From Cedecea neteri NBRC 105707 = ATCC 33855 (GTDB lineage: Bacteria; Pseudomonadota; Gammaproteobacteria; Enterobacterales; Enterobacteriaceae), in assembly GCF_001571265.1 (NCBI RefSeq), contig NZ_BCTL01000014.1, positions 1-64,000 of the forward strand: 64,000 nucleotides of DNA, in the 5' to 3' direction. The notes under the pieces are model-generated. The model saw nothing but the letters and a program-made list of their open reading frames with translations, was not told the DNA's origin and did not search any database. Of the stretch, positions 52,282 to 59,899 are shown in pieces; positions within the stretch are counted from its first letter, which is position 1, and each line of letters begins with the position of its first letter. The position numbers were made by a program, and so were the translations under genes.

Positions 52282-53736
52282 TTATTTTTCAATCGGCCAA
52301 ATCGTGCCGGTATTCATGATGCCGTTCGGATCGTACTGATCTTTCAGGCCCTGCATGATTGGCCAGGCGGTGCCGTGCTCCAGCTTAGACCAGTGCACGC
52401 GGTGCTTACCGATCCCGTGGTGGTGCACCATCGAGCCGCCGAGGCGAATCGTCTCTTCAACGATGATTTTGTTCAGCGGGTTGTGGTACTTGTCGATCTC
52501 CTCTTCCGGCTTACAGTCCACCACGTTGTAGTCGTATACAAAGTACATGTTGGTGCCGTTGATGTAGCTGTGGGAGGAGTGGCCGCCCAGCATAGTGATG
52601 TCGCCCGCATGAGGGAACTCATTACGAATGCGCTCGATCACATTGTGGTAAATCTCATGGATGCAGCTCCAACTGCCGGAAACTTCGGTGGTGAAGCCCA
52701 TGTTGCCGGTTTTCAGGATCTGCACGCGCTCAGCGGCTACTTTATCCGGGCCCCAGTTCAGGTTGTTGAACCAGGTTTCGATGAGCTTGCTGTCCACCTT
52801 CTTACATTCAGGATGACGGGCAACAATCTCTTCGATGCCCGCACCAGTCGCTTCCGCCAGGCGTTTAACGCCTTCCGCCATAAAGATCAGCACGCATTTA
52901 CCGTCCGCAAAATGGGTGAAGTGCTGAGTGCCATCTTCGGCGTCATACAGGCGGGCAATCGACGGACGATACCCTTCGGCCATCACTTCGCGCAGGATGT
53001 TGAAGCCGGTTTTCATGTTGTCGAGGATGTAGCCGTAGAACAGATTGTTTTCCGGCATGTATTTGAAGATTTTTACCGTCACTTCGGTGATGTAGCAGAG
53101 CGCCCCTTCGTTACCGATAATCACGTGGCGAATGTCCGGGCCAGCGGCACGGCGTGGCACGTTTTTAATGCGCGTGATGCTGCCGTCCGGGAACACGGCT
53201 TCGAGGCCAACGACCATGTCTTCAATCGCCCCATACAGGGTTGAGAACTGGCCGATGCTGCGGGTTGCGACGAGGCCCCCCATTTGCGCCAGCGGCTTGG
53301 ATTGCGGAGAGTGGCCGGTGGTGTAGCCTTTCACGCGCAGGGCATCTTCCAGCACTTCCAGCGGTACGCCGCACTGAGCGGTGGCCTGCATGTTTTCAAT
53401 ATCGATATCGACAATCTTGTTCAGCCCGGAGCCGTCCAGCACCACGGAGTTTTTCACCACGGCTTCCAGGCCGCCTTCCGTTGCGGAAGCGCCGGTGCGT
53501 GGGATACAGGTGATGCGGTTGCTGTTCAGAAACGCCAGTACGCTGGAAACTTGCTCAGTGCTCTGCAGTTTCACTACCGCGGCCGGCAGCGGCTGAGTGT
53601 ACACGCCATGAATATCCGCATATTTTCTGAACCGGTCGATACTGTTTTTCTGCAATACTTTTTCATCGGTAATAACCTGCTGCGGGCCAACGATTTCTTT
53701 TAATTGGTCCACAATTGCTTCGCGAGATAAAGACAT
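52282..53736 (-). CDS. ygcU: FAD-linked oxidase YgcU
   Basis: A 484-residue VAO/PCMH-family flavoenzyme. The start at 53736 (MSLSREAIVDQLKE) has GGAG upstream and gives the E. coli length. The FAD domain shows CIPRTGASATEGGLEAV near 77 and PLAQMGGLVATRSIGQFS near 146. The C-terminal part carries SHSYINGTNMYFVY and the HHHGIGKHR motif typical of alkyl-dihydroxyacetone-phosphate synthase relatives. It likely oxidises a hydroxy-acid or phosphorylated polyol and hands electrons to YgcQR. Confidence 0.93.
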   Translation of the reverse strand: MSLSREAIVDQLKEIVGPQQVITDEKVLQKNSIDRFRKYADIHGVYTQPLPAAVVKLQSTEQVSSVLAFLNSNRITCIPRTGASATEGGLEAVVKNSVVLDGSGLNKIVDIDIENMQATAQCGVPLEVLEDALRVKGYTTGHSPQSKPLAQMGGLVATRSIGQFSTLYGAIEDMVVGLEAVFPDGSITRIKNVPRRAAGPDIRHVIIGNEGALCYITEVTVKIFKYMPENNLFYGYILDNMKTGFNILREVMAEGYRPSIARLYDAEDGTQHFTHFADGKCVLIFMAEGVKRLAEATGAGIEEIVARHPECKKVDSKLIETWFNNLNWGPDKVAAERVQILKTGNMGFTTEVSGSWSCIHEIYHNVIERIRNEFPHAGDITMLGGHSSHSYINGTNMYFVYDYNVVDCKPEEEIDKYHNPLNKIIVEETIRLGGSMVHHHGIGKHRVHWSKLEHGTAWPIMQGLKDQYDPNGIMNTGTIWPIEK

Positions 53737-53806
53737 GACAACTCCTTCCTGACAAATAAGGGAATACGGATAACAATAAGAGAAAGCAGGAACCACCCTG
53801 CGAGAA

Positions 53807-54592
53807 TTACCTGACTAAATAACCACCATCAACCACTAATAAATGACCATTCACATAATCTGAAGCACGGCTGGATAAATAAACCATTGCCCCCATAAGA
53901 TCCTGCGTTTCACCCCAGCGATTGGCTGGAATATGATCAAGCACGCGCTTATTGGTTTCCGGGTTTTTACGGGTTTCAGTAGTAATGTCGGTGGCATAAT
54001 AACCAGGCGCTATACCGTTCACCTGAATATTATATTGACCTAATTCATCACAATACGCTTTCGTTAAGCCAGCCAGCGCGTGTTTTGTGGCGGAATAAGC
54101 AGGAGACCACTGCCCGCCAAGATAAGAAAATAGCGAACAGATATTAATGATTTTTCCGTGCTGTTGCGGAATCATCACTTTGGCCGCTTCGTGGCTTAAT
54201 TCGAATGCCGCGGTCAGGTTAATGTTGATCATCGGGTCCCAGTCGGCGCGCCCGAAGTCCAGCACCTTGTTGAGCTTACAAATCCCGGCGTTGTTGACCA
54301 GAATATCCACCGAACCAAAGGTTTCCAGGCACTGGGCGATGACCTGAGCCGGAGCGCCTTTCTCCGTGATATCCACGGTCATAAACGCCACTTTTACACC
54401 TTGCTGTTCAATAAGTTGGCGCGTTTCGCCTTTCTCTTCCACCACCGTTGGAATAAACACATTTGCCCCGGCCTTAGCCAGCGACATAGCGAACGCCTGC
54501 CCCAGCCCGCTGTTACCGCCGGTGACAATCGCCGTCTTCCCTTTGAGCGAGAAGAAGTCCAGTGAGAATTCGTTGAGTGCGCTGAGCGACAT
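53807..54592 (-). CDS. ygcW: short-chain dehydrogenase YgcW
   Basis: A 261-residue NAD(P)-dependent SDR close to gluconate 5-dehydrogenase-type enzymes. The cofactor motif is TGGNSGLGQAFA near residue 24, NNAG at about 97, catalytic Ser near 150 (INICSLFSYLGG) and YSATK at about 164. AAGGAG precedes the ATG. First gene of ygcWUSRQ; its leader holds an intrinsic terminator. Confidence 0.94.
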   Translation of the reverse strand: MSLSALNEFSLDFFSLKGKTAIVTGGNSGLGQAFAMSLAKAGANVFIPTVVEEKGETRQLIEQQGVKVAFMTVDITEKGAPAQVIAQCLETFGSVDILVNNAGICKLNKVLDFGRADWDPMININLTAAFELSHEAAKVMIPQQHGKIINICSLFSYLGGQWSPAYSATKHALAGLTKAYCDELGQYNIQVNGIAPGYYATDITTETRKNPETNKRVLDHIPANRWGETQDLMGAMVYLSSRASDYVNGHLLVVDGGYLVR

Positions 54593-54618
54593 GATGAACT
54601 CCTTAAATTTTTTAAACG

Positions 54619-54683
54619 CAAAAAAAATGAGAAAAGCAAGCTCCCCCCGAAAGGGAAGTTACTTTTCTCATCGTCTCTAGTAA
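54619..54683 (-). promoter_or_regulatory. ygcW leader: antiterminator box and intrinsic terminator
   Basis: Reading the minus strand from 54683: TTACTAGAG, three bases (ACG), then ATGAGAAAAGTAA, an inner stem (TTCCC/GGGAG-type), TTGCTTTTCTCAT, and eight T residues. The outer stem is 10 perfect bp (54627-54636 with 54662-54671), extended by a G-U and A-T pairs. The initial TTACT can pair with AGTAA inside the box, a competing fold that would break the terminator. The leader ends 26 bases before the ygcW ATG. Confidence 0.85.
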
Positions 54684-54720
54684 CTGGCTAAAATAAGTAT
54701 CATAGCGAGGAATCGCGTTG

Positions 54721-54736
54721 TGTGATCAATGTCACA
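54721..54736 (-). promoter_or_regulatory. CRP site for ygcW
   Basis: TGTGATCAATGTCACA is an exact match to TGTGA-N6-TCACA. Its centre lies about 41.5 bases upstream of a transcription start near 54687, just before the RNA box, which is the class II activating position. Confidence 0.85.
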
Positions 54737-54789
54737 ACTCATTAACGGGAAGGTTTTATCACTAAATTATTCACCATGAAAACCAATAG

Positions 54790-54805
54790 CGTGATATTTC
54801 TCACA
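54790..54805 (+). promoter_or_regulatory. CRP site for yqcE
   Basis: CGTGATATTTCTCACA matches TGTGA-N6-TCACA with one mismatch. A -10-like TTAATAAT lies near 54825. A start near 54839, just before the RNA box, would put this site at about -41.5. Confidence 0.8.
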
Positions 54806-54841
54806 CTAAAAAACCGCTCCACATGTTAATAATCTCCGCAA

Positions 54842-54906
54842 TTACTAGAGCCCATGAGAAAAGTAATCAGCCCCCAGCAGGGATTGGTTACTTTTCTCTT
54901 TTTTTT
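54842..54906 (+). promoter_or_regulatory. yqcE leader: antiterminator box and intrinsic terminator
   Basis: TTACTAGAG (54842-54850), three bases (CCC), ATGAGAAAAGTAA (54854-54866), then a loop region with CCC/GGG, TTACTTTTCTC (54888-54898) and eight T residues to 54906. GAGAAAAGTAA and TTACTTTTCTC form an 11-bp perfect stem. The first TTACT competes for AGTAA. Both conserved blocks are identical to those in the ygcW leader on the other strand. Confidence 0.87.
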
Positions 54907-54939
54907 GCTTTTAACAATCCTAATTACTGAGAGCACACC

Positions 54940-56238
54940 ATGCGTGATTCAAATTTTCGTCGCTGGCTAACGCTGGCAATAATAAGCATCAGTGGTGGTG
55001 TAAGTTTTGACCTGGCTTATTTAAGGTATATTTACCAAATCCCAATGGCAAAATTCATGGGATTTAGCAATACCGAAATAGGCTTAATTATGAGTACTTT
55101 CGGAATAACCGCAATTATCCTTTATGCGCCGAGTGGAATTATTGCTGACAAATTCTCCCACCGCTTAATGATGACGCTGGCGATGATTGCCACCGGTCTG
55201 CTGGGGATTGTGATGGCTTTCTACCCGCCGCTGTGGGTGATGATCGTCATTCAGGTCGCCTTCGCCGTGACGACGATTCTGATGCTGTGGTCAGTCTCCA
55301 TTAAAGCCGCTTCCCTGCTGGGCGATCACAGCGAACAGGGGAAAATCATGGGCTGGATGGAAGGCCTGAGAGGCGTGGGAGTCATGGCGCTGGCGGTCTT
55401 CACCATGTGGGTATTCTCACGCTTCGCGCCGGAAGATGCCAACAGCCTTAAAGCCGTTATTCTTATCTACAGCGGCGTTTATATTGCACTCGGCGTGCTG
55501 TGCTGGTTCTTTGTTAGCGACGGTTATACCGGCCGTACGGAGGATGCTCAGGAAGCCAAAAAACCGGCGTTCCAGCTCAAAGATATCCTGTCCGTTTTAC
55601 GAATCAGCACCACATGGTACTGCAGCATGGTTATCTTTGGGGTCTACACCATCTATGCAATCCTGAGTTATTCCACCAACTATCTGACCGAGATGTACGG
55701 CATGTCGCTGGTGGCCGCCAGCTACATGGGCATCGTGATAAATAAAATTTTCCGCGCCGTTTGTGGCCCGCTGGGCGGCATTATTACGACCTACAGCAGA
55801 ATCAAATCGCCCACTCGCGTTGTACAGTTGCTCTCTATTGTTGGCGCAGTTGCACTGATGGCGCTGTTGGCGACCAATGCCAACCCTCAGTCCGTTGCGA
55901 TGGGCATTGGGCTTATTTTGCTGCTGGGCTTCACCTGTTACGCCTCACGTGGGCTGTACTGGGCCTGCCCCGGCGAAGCCAGAACGCCGCCCTATATTAT
56001 GGGCACAACCGTGGGTATCTGTTCGGTCATAGGCTTCCTGCCGGACGTGTTTGTTTACCCGCTTGTCGGCCACTGGCAGGACACCCTGCCGGCTGAGGAA
56101 GCCTACCGTAACATGTGGCTGATGGGATTAGCCGCGCTGTGCATGGTCATCGTGTTTGCCTTTTTGCTGATTCGCAAAATTCGCGCAGCCGATGTGGCAC
56201 AGGAAAAATTGGCATCACTGGCCGCAACAGGCGAGTGA
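54940..56238 (+). CDS. yqcE: MFS transporter YqcE
   Basis: A 432-residue major facilitator with about 12 helices (E. coli YqcE is similar in length). It has ADKFSHRLMM after helix 2 and LRGVGVMALAVF in the helix 4-5 region. It is the first gene after the CRP/antiterminator leader and is followed 26 bases later by the kinase gene ygcE. It probably imports the substrate that YgcE phosphorylates. Confidence 0.93.
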   Translation: MRDSNFRRWLTLAIISISGGVSFDLAYLRYIYQIPMAKFMGFSNTEIGLIMSTFGITAIILYAPSGIIADKFSHRLMMTLAMIATGLLGIVMAFYPPLWVMIVIQVAFAVTTILMLWSVSIKAASLLGDHSEQGKIMGWMEGLRGVGVMALAVFTMWVFSRFAPEDANSLKAVILIYSGVYIALGVLCWFFVSDGYTGRTEDAQEAKKPAFQLKDILSVLRISTTWYCSMVIFGVYTIYAILSYSTNYLTEMYGMSLVAASYMGIVINKIFRAVCGPLGGIITTYSRIKSPTRVVQLLSIVGAVALMALLATNANPQSVAMGIGLILLLGFTCYASRGLYWACPGEARTPPYIMGTTVGICSVIGFLPDVFVYPLVGHWQDTLPAEEAYRNMWLMGLAALCMVIVFAFLLIRKIRAADVAQEKLASLAATGE

Positions 56239-56264
56239 TGAGGGAAAATTGAAGGAGAAAGGCA

Positions 56265-57743
56265 ATGTCAAAGAAATACATCATTGGGATTGATGGTGGC
56301 AGCCAGAGTACAAAAGTCGTGATGTACGATCTGGCAGGCAATATCGTCTGCGAAGGCAAAGGGCAGCTCCAGCCGATGCACACGCCGGATGCAGATACCG
56401 CCGAACACCCTGACGACGACCTGTGGGACTCACTGTGCCGCGCCGGACAGGATTTAATGAGCCACTTCACGGGTGACAAGAATGCCATCGTCGGGATTGG
56501 CCTCGGCTCTATACGCTGCTGCCGTGCGTTATTAAAGGCCGACGGGACGCCGGCTGAGCCACTGATCAGCTGGCAGGATGCTCGCGTCACGCGCCCCTAT
56601 GAGCACACAAATCCTGATGTCGCATGGGTGACTTCATTCTCCGGGTACCTGTCCCACCGCTTAACCGGCGAGTTCAAAGACAATATCGCCAACTATTTTG
56701 GCCAGTGGCCGGTGGACTACAAAACGTGGTCATGGAGCGACGACGGCGAAGTGCTTAAAAAGTTTAATATTCCACGCACCATGCTGTTTGATGTTCAGAT
56801 GCCTGGCACGGTCATTGGCCATCTTACCGAAAATGCGGCGAAGGCTACGGGCTTCCCGGCCGGATTACCGGTAGTTTGTACCACTAGCGATAAGCCGGTA
56901 GAAGCGCTTGGGGGCGGGCTGCTGGATGACGAAACGGCGGTGATTTCTCTCGGCACCTATATCGCGCTGATGATGAACGGTAAAGCGCTGCCGAAAGCCC
57001 CGGTGGCCTACTGGCCCATTATGTCGTCTATTCCTGAAACGCTGCTGTATGAAGGCTACGGCATCCGCAAAGGGATGTGGACGGTGAGTTGGCTGCGGGA
57101 CATGCTGGGCGAGTCGCTGATTCAGGACGCGAAAGCACAGAATCTTTCTCCGGAAGGGTTGTTGAACAAGAAAGCGGCGCTGGTGCCGCCGGGCTGCAAC
57201 GGCCTGATGACCGTGCTGGACTGGCTGACCAATCCGTGGGAGCCGTTCAAGCGCGGGATCATGATCGGCTTTGATTCCAGCATGGACTACGCGTGGATTT
57301 ACCGTTCGATTCTCGAAAGCATCGCCCTGACGCTGAAAAACAACTACGACAATATGTGCCATGAAATGGACCACTTTGCCAAACACGTGATAATCACAGG
57401 CGGCGGCTCTAATAGCGATCTGTTTATGCAGATCTTTGCCGACGTGTTCAACCTGCCGGTCAGACGTAACGCGATCAACGGCTGCGCAAGTCTGGGGGCG
57501 GCAATCAACACCGCCGTTGGGCTGGGGCTGTATACCAGCTATGAAACCGCCGTCGAAAAAATGGTGCGGGTCAAAGATGTGTTTATGCCGATAGAAAACA
57601 ACGCGAAACGCTATGAGGCACTAAACAAGGGGATTTTCAGGGAGTTAACGCAGCATACTGACGTCATTCTGAAAAAATCGTATCAGGTACTGCACGGGGA
57701 GTTAGATAACACGGACTCGATTCAAAGCTGGTCCAACGCTTAA
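56265..57743 (+). CDS. ygcE: FGGY-family sugar/polyol kinase YgcE
   Basis: 492 residues, the E. coli length. The first ATP motif is IIGIDGGSQSTKVVMYD at residues 5-21, the substrate-side motif is SWQDAR near 94, and the second nucleotide motif is VIITGGGSNSDLFMQIFADV near 375. FGGY kinases phosphorylate polyols and sugars including glycerol and xylulose; the substrate here is unknown. Its phosphorylated product is a plausible ligand for the GlpP-like YgcP. Confidence 0.94.
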   Translation: MSKKYIIGIDGGSQSTKVVMYDLAGNIVCEGKGQLQPMHTPDADTAEHPDDDLWDSLCRAGQDLMSHFTGDKNAIVGIGLGSIRCCRALLKADGTPAEPLISWQDARVTRPYEHTNPDVAWVTSFSGYLSHRLTGEFKDNIANYFGQWPVDYKTWSWSDDGEVLKKFNIPRTMLFDVQMPGTVIGHLTENAAKATGFPAGLPVVCTTSDKPVEALGGGLLDDETAVISLGTYIALMMNGKALPKAPVAYWPIMSSIPETLLYEGYGIRKGMWTVSWLRDMLGESLIQDAKAQNLSPEGLLNKKAALVPPGCNGLMTVLDWLTNPWEPFKRGIMIGFDSSMDYAWIYRSILESIALTLKNNYDNMCHEMDHFAKHVIITGGGSNSDLFMQIFADVFNLPVRRNAINGCASLGAAINTAVGLGLYTSYETAVEKMVRVKDVFMPIENNAKRYEALNKGIFRELTQHTDVILKKSYQVLHGELDNTDSIQSWSNA

Positions 57744-57755
57744 CTAACGGTTTAC

Positions 57756-57780
57756 GCCGGGTGTGATAACCGCACCCGGC
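57756..57780. terminator. terminator between ygcE and queE
   Basis: An 8-bp stem GCCGGGTG/CACCCGGC with a 9-nt loop, followed by TTTGC on the plus strand, lies between convergent genes. Confidence 0.75.
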
Positions 57781-57788
57781 TTTGCTCA

Positions 57789-58460
57789 TCAGGCAATATT
57801 CAAATATTTGTGCGTTTGCATCGACAAGCGCCAATTTCGCGCGATGCAGGTTTCAATGCACAGGCGCGTCGCGTCGTCTTTTTGGCTAATAGGCTGCAAC
57901 GCGATGATACGGCTTTTCTCATCCGTCAGCGTAGCCAGCAGTTCGTCCAGCGCTTCAACGTCACGCATACGTCCAACCGGATGCTTAATTTCATCCGCAC
58001 GCTCCAGCGCCTGGGAAAGAATGTCATACCCGCCGCGCATATTCACCTTCGGGGAAACCGTCACCCAGGTGTTTGCCGTGCAACGCACTTCGTGAGTACC
58101 GCTGGTTTCTATCTGGCAGCTAAACCCGTTTTTCTCGAGCAAATCTGTCAGCGGCTTGAGATCGTGAATGCACGGCTCACCGCCGGTGATCACTACATGC
58201 CGCGCGGTATAGCCCTGACGGCCAATAACCGCCAGCAGATCTTCAGCGCTTGCCGCGCCCCATTTATCGCTTTCTTTGGTTTTAGCCAGGATGCTGAACA
58301 GCGACACTTCACGATCTGCGAGCTTATCCCAGGTATGTTTGGTATCGCACCAGGCGCAACCTACCGGGCAACCCTGCAGGCGAATAAAAATGGCGGGCAC
58401 GCCGGTAAAATAGCCTTCCCCTTGCAGGGTCTGGAACATCTCGTTAATCGGGTACTGCAT
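57789..58460 (-). CDS. queE: 7-carboxy-7-deazaguanine synthase
   Basis: Radical-SAM enzyme of queuosine synthesis that follows QueD. 223 residues from the ATG at 58460 (MQYPINEMFQTLQGEG); the frame upstream is not conserved. The cluster motif is CPVGCAWC near residue 31 (C-x3-C-x2-C), with GGEPCIHD near 93. Confidence 0.97.
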   Translation of the reverse strand: MQYPINEMFQTLQGEGYFTGVPAIFIRLQGCPVGCAWCDTKHTWDKLADREVSLFSILAKTKESDKWGAASAEDLLAVIGRQGYTARHVVITGGEPCIHDLKPLTDLLEKNGFSCQIETSGTHEVRCTANTWVTVSPKVNMRGGYDILSQALERADEIKHPVGRMRDVEALDELLATLTDEKSRIIALQPISQKDDATRLCIETCIARNWRLSMQTHKYLNIA

Positions 58461-58508
58461 AATCATCTCAGTCATAGTCACAAAAAGTAATTATCGCAGA
58501 ACTGGCGA

Positions 58509-58680
58509 GGGAGATCATGCGAAAGCGGCTACGCCGCAGCGATGCATGATGCTCGGGCCGCGCACAGAGCCTCCGTTTTCACGGCTACTGTGTGCCAGCT
58601 CCCAACTTTCTTATGGTGATTAAACGTTCGCCCCTCATGTTGATCACCGTCATAACAGCACGTATTGCTAACTTCTAGCA
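58509..58680 (+). ncRNA. candidate structured leader RNA upstream of the YjiH-like gene
   Basis: A three-way-junction-like fold: P1 GGGAG (58509-58513) with CTCCC (58599-58603); P2 ATCATGC/GCATGAT enclosing GCGGC/GCCGC; P3 GCGCACAG (58560-58567) with CTGTGTGC (58588-58595). Two more hairpins follow (GGTGAT/ATCACC at 58615-58648 and TGCTA/TAGCA at 58666-58680). P3 contains a G-U pair that would be an A-C mismatch on the other strand, so the plus strand is favoured. It matches no riboswitch that I can name. Confidence 0.45.
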
Positions 58681-58722
58681 TCCCTGTGGCTTTCCCCCTG
58701 TAATCACATAAGGAAATGATAA

Positions 58723-59436
58723 ATGGATGATTCTTCTGTTCCCGGACAACAAAGAGTTGGGCCCGGCGCCTGGTTTAGCCTGCTGTTTGCGATGGTCTTT
58801 TTCTCCGGCCTGTTGGGCGGAAAAAACTGGTACGGCGTCTTCGACTTCACCACGTTAAACGGTGCCTTCGGCAAGGTCGTTAGCGGCGTAAGCCCGGCGG
58901 GTGAGTCGCTGGATGTCGCCAAAAGTGCCTTTCGCGGCAACGGCGGGTATGGCGCAATGGACGGTTTTCTTTTCGCTTTCGGCCTGATTCCTGCCGTGAT
59001 GTTTGCGCTGGGCATGATTAACGTGCTGGAACACTACGGCGCGCTGCGTGCCGCAAGAAAACTGCTGACGCCTCTTCTTCGGCCCCTGATGGGCATTCCC
59101 GGCGCCACTGGCCTTGCGCTAATTGGCAGCCTGCAAAGTACCGACGTTGGCGCGTCGCTGACCCGGGTTCTGGCGGATGAAGGCCAGATTACCGAAAAAG
59201 AAAAAACCGTGTTCACCATGTTCCAGTTTTCCGCCGGAGCGATGATCACCAACTTCTTCTCTTCCGGCGCGGTGCTTTTCACGCTGATCGCCGTTGATGG
59301 CAGTCAGGCCGTGCCAAGCTCTATCGGCATGTGCGTCGCCGTGATGTTCATTATGAAAATTGTGGGGGCAAACATGATGCGCCTGATCCTGAACGTCACA
59401 GAGCGCAAAGCAAAAACAGAGGTGCAACATGGCTGA
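58723..59436 (+). CDS. YjiH-like nucleoside-recognition (Gate) domain membrane protein
   Basis: A 237-residue inner-membrane protein with about five hydrophobic segments. It carries the Gate-domain features seen in YjiH/SpmA proteins (LIGSLQSTDVGASLTRVLADEG; MFQFSAGAMITNFFSSGAVLF, each in part). AAGGAAATGATAA precedes the ATG. It overlaps the YjiG-like gene by 8 bases, and with the M20 peptidase gene it mirrors the E. coli arrangement of yjiH/yjiG next to the isoaspartyl dipeptidase gene iadA. A peptide or amino-acid-conjugate transport role is inferred. Confidence 0.85.
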   Translation: MDDSSVPGQQRVGPGAWFSLLFAMVFFSGLLGGKNWYGVFDFTTLNGAFGKVVSGVSPAGESLDVAKSAFRGNGGYGAMDGFLFAFGLIPAVMFALGMINVLEHYGALRAARKLLTPLLRPLMGIPGATGLALIGSLQSTDVGASLTRVLADEGQITEKEKTVFTMFQFSAGAMITNFFSSGAVLFTLIAVDGSQAVPSSIGMCVAVMFIMKIVGANMMRLILNVTERKAKTEVQHG

Positions 59437-59896
59437 TGCAGCAAAACCGATGATCACCGATGTCTTTGTAGCCGGAGCGCGTAAAGGCTGGACCATAGCC
59501 ACAACCAGCACGCTGCCTAATGTGTTGATGGCATTCATTATTATCTATGCGCTTGAATTGACGGGCGCGCTGCAGGGTATGGCGTGGCTGTTTGGCCCGG
59601 TAATGAAACTCTTTGGGCTGCCCGGTGAAGCCGCGGCGGTACTCATCGGCGGCTGGATGTCGATGGGCGGGGGCGTAGGCGTCGCTATTAGTCTGTTTGA
59701 AAGAGGAATTCTCAGCGGTGAACACCTGGCTATCCTCGCGCCGGCCATCTATTTGATGGGCTCTCAGGTGCAGTATGCCGGGCGTATTCTCGGCGTCGTT
59801 GGCATTCCTGCGAAACGCATTCCACTGATGATAGCCCTTTCCGTACTCAACGCATTTTGCGCCATGTTGATCATGCGCGTGCTTATTCTGGAGTAA
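59429..59896 (+). CDS. YjiG-like nucleoside-recognition (Gate) domain membrane protein
   Basis: A 155-residue partner of the preceding gene with three or four hydrophobic segments. Motifs shared with E. coli YjiG as recalled are GARKGWTIATTSTLPNVLMAF near 16 (in part), LPGEAAAVLIGGWMSMGGGVGVA near 68 (in part) and IYLMGSQVQYAGRIL near 112. It ends three bases before the peptidase start. Confidence 0.85.
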   Translation: MADAAKPMITDVFVAGARKGWTIATTSTLPNVLMAFIIIYALELTGALQGMAWLFGPVMKLFGLPGEAAAVLIGGWMSMGGGVGVAISLFERGILSGEHLAILAPAIYLMGSQVQYAGRILGVVGIPAKRIPLMIALSVLNAFCAMLIMRVLILE

Positions 59897-59899
59897 TTC

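Larger units (their letters stand above)
54593..54939. other. divergent ygcW/yqcE control region
   Basis: 347 bases arranged as a mirror: a leader terminator and RNA box for ygcW on the left, CRP sites in the middle, and the same box and terminator for yqcE on the right. The individual elements are listed separately. Confidence 0.85.

Noticed and set aside
54619-54906. The long inverted repeat between ygcW and yqcE as a MITE or transposon remnant
   Set aside because: Each arm is oriented with its own promoter, CRP site and T-run before a start codon, which fits leader regulation and not terminal repeats. No target-site duplication is evident.
58560-58595. Guanidine-II (mini-ykkC) riboswitch
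   Set aside because: That class has two hairpins with ACGR loops; the loops here do not fit.
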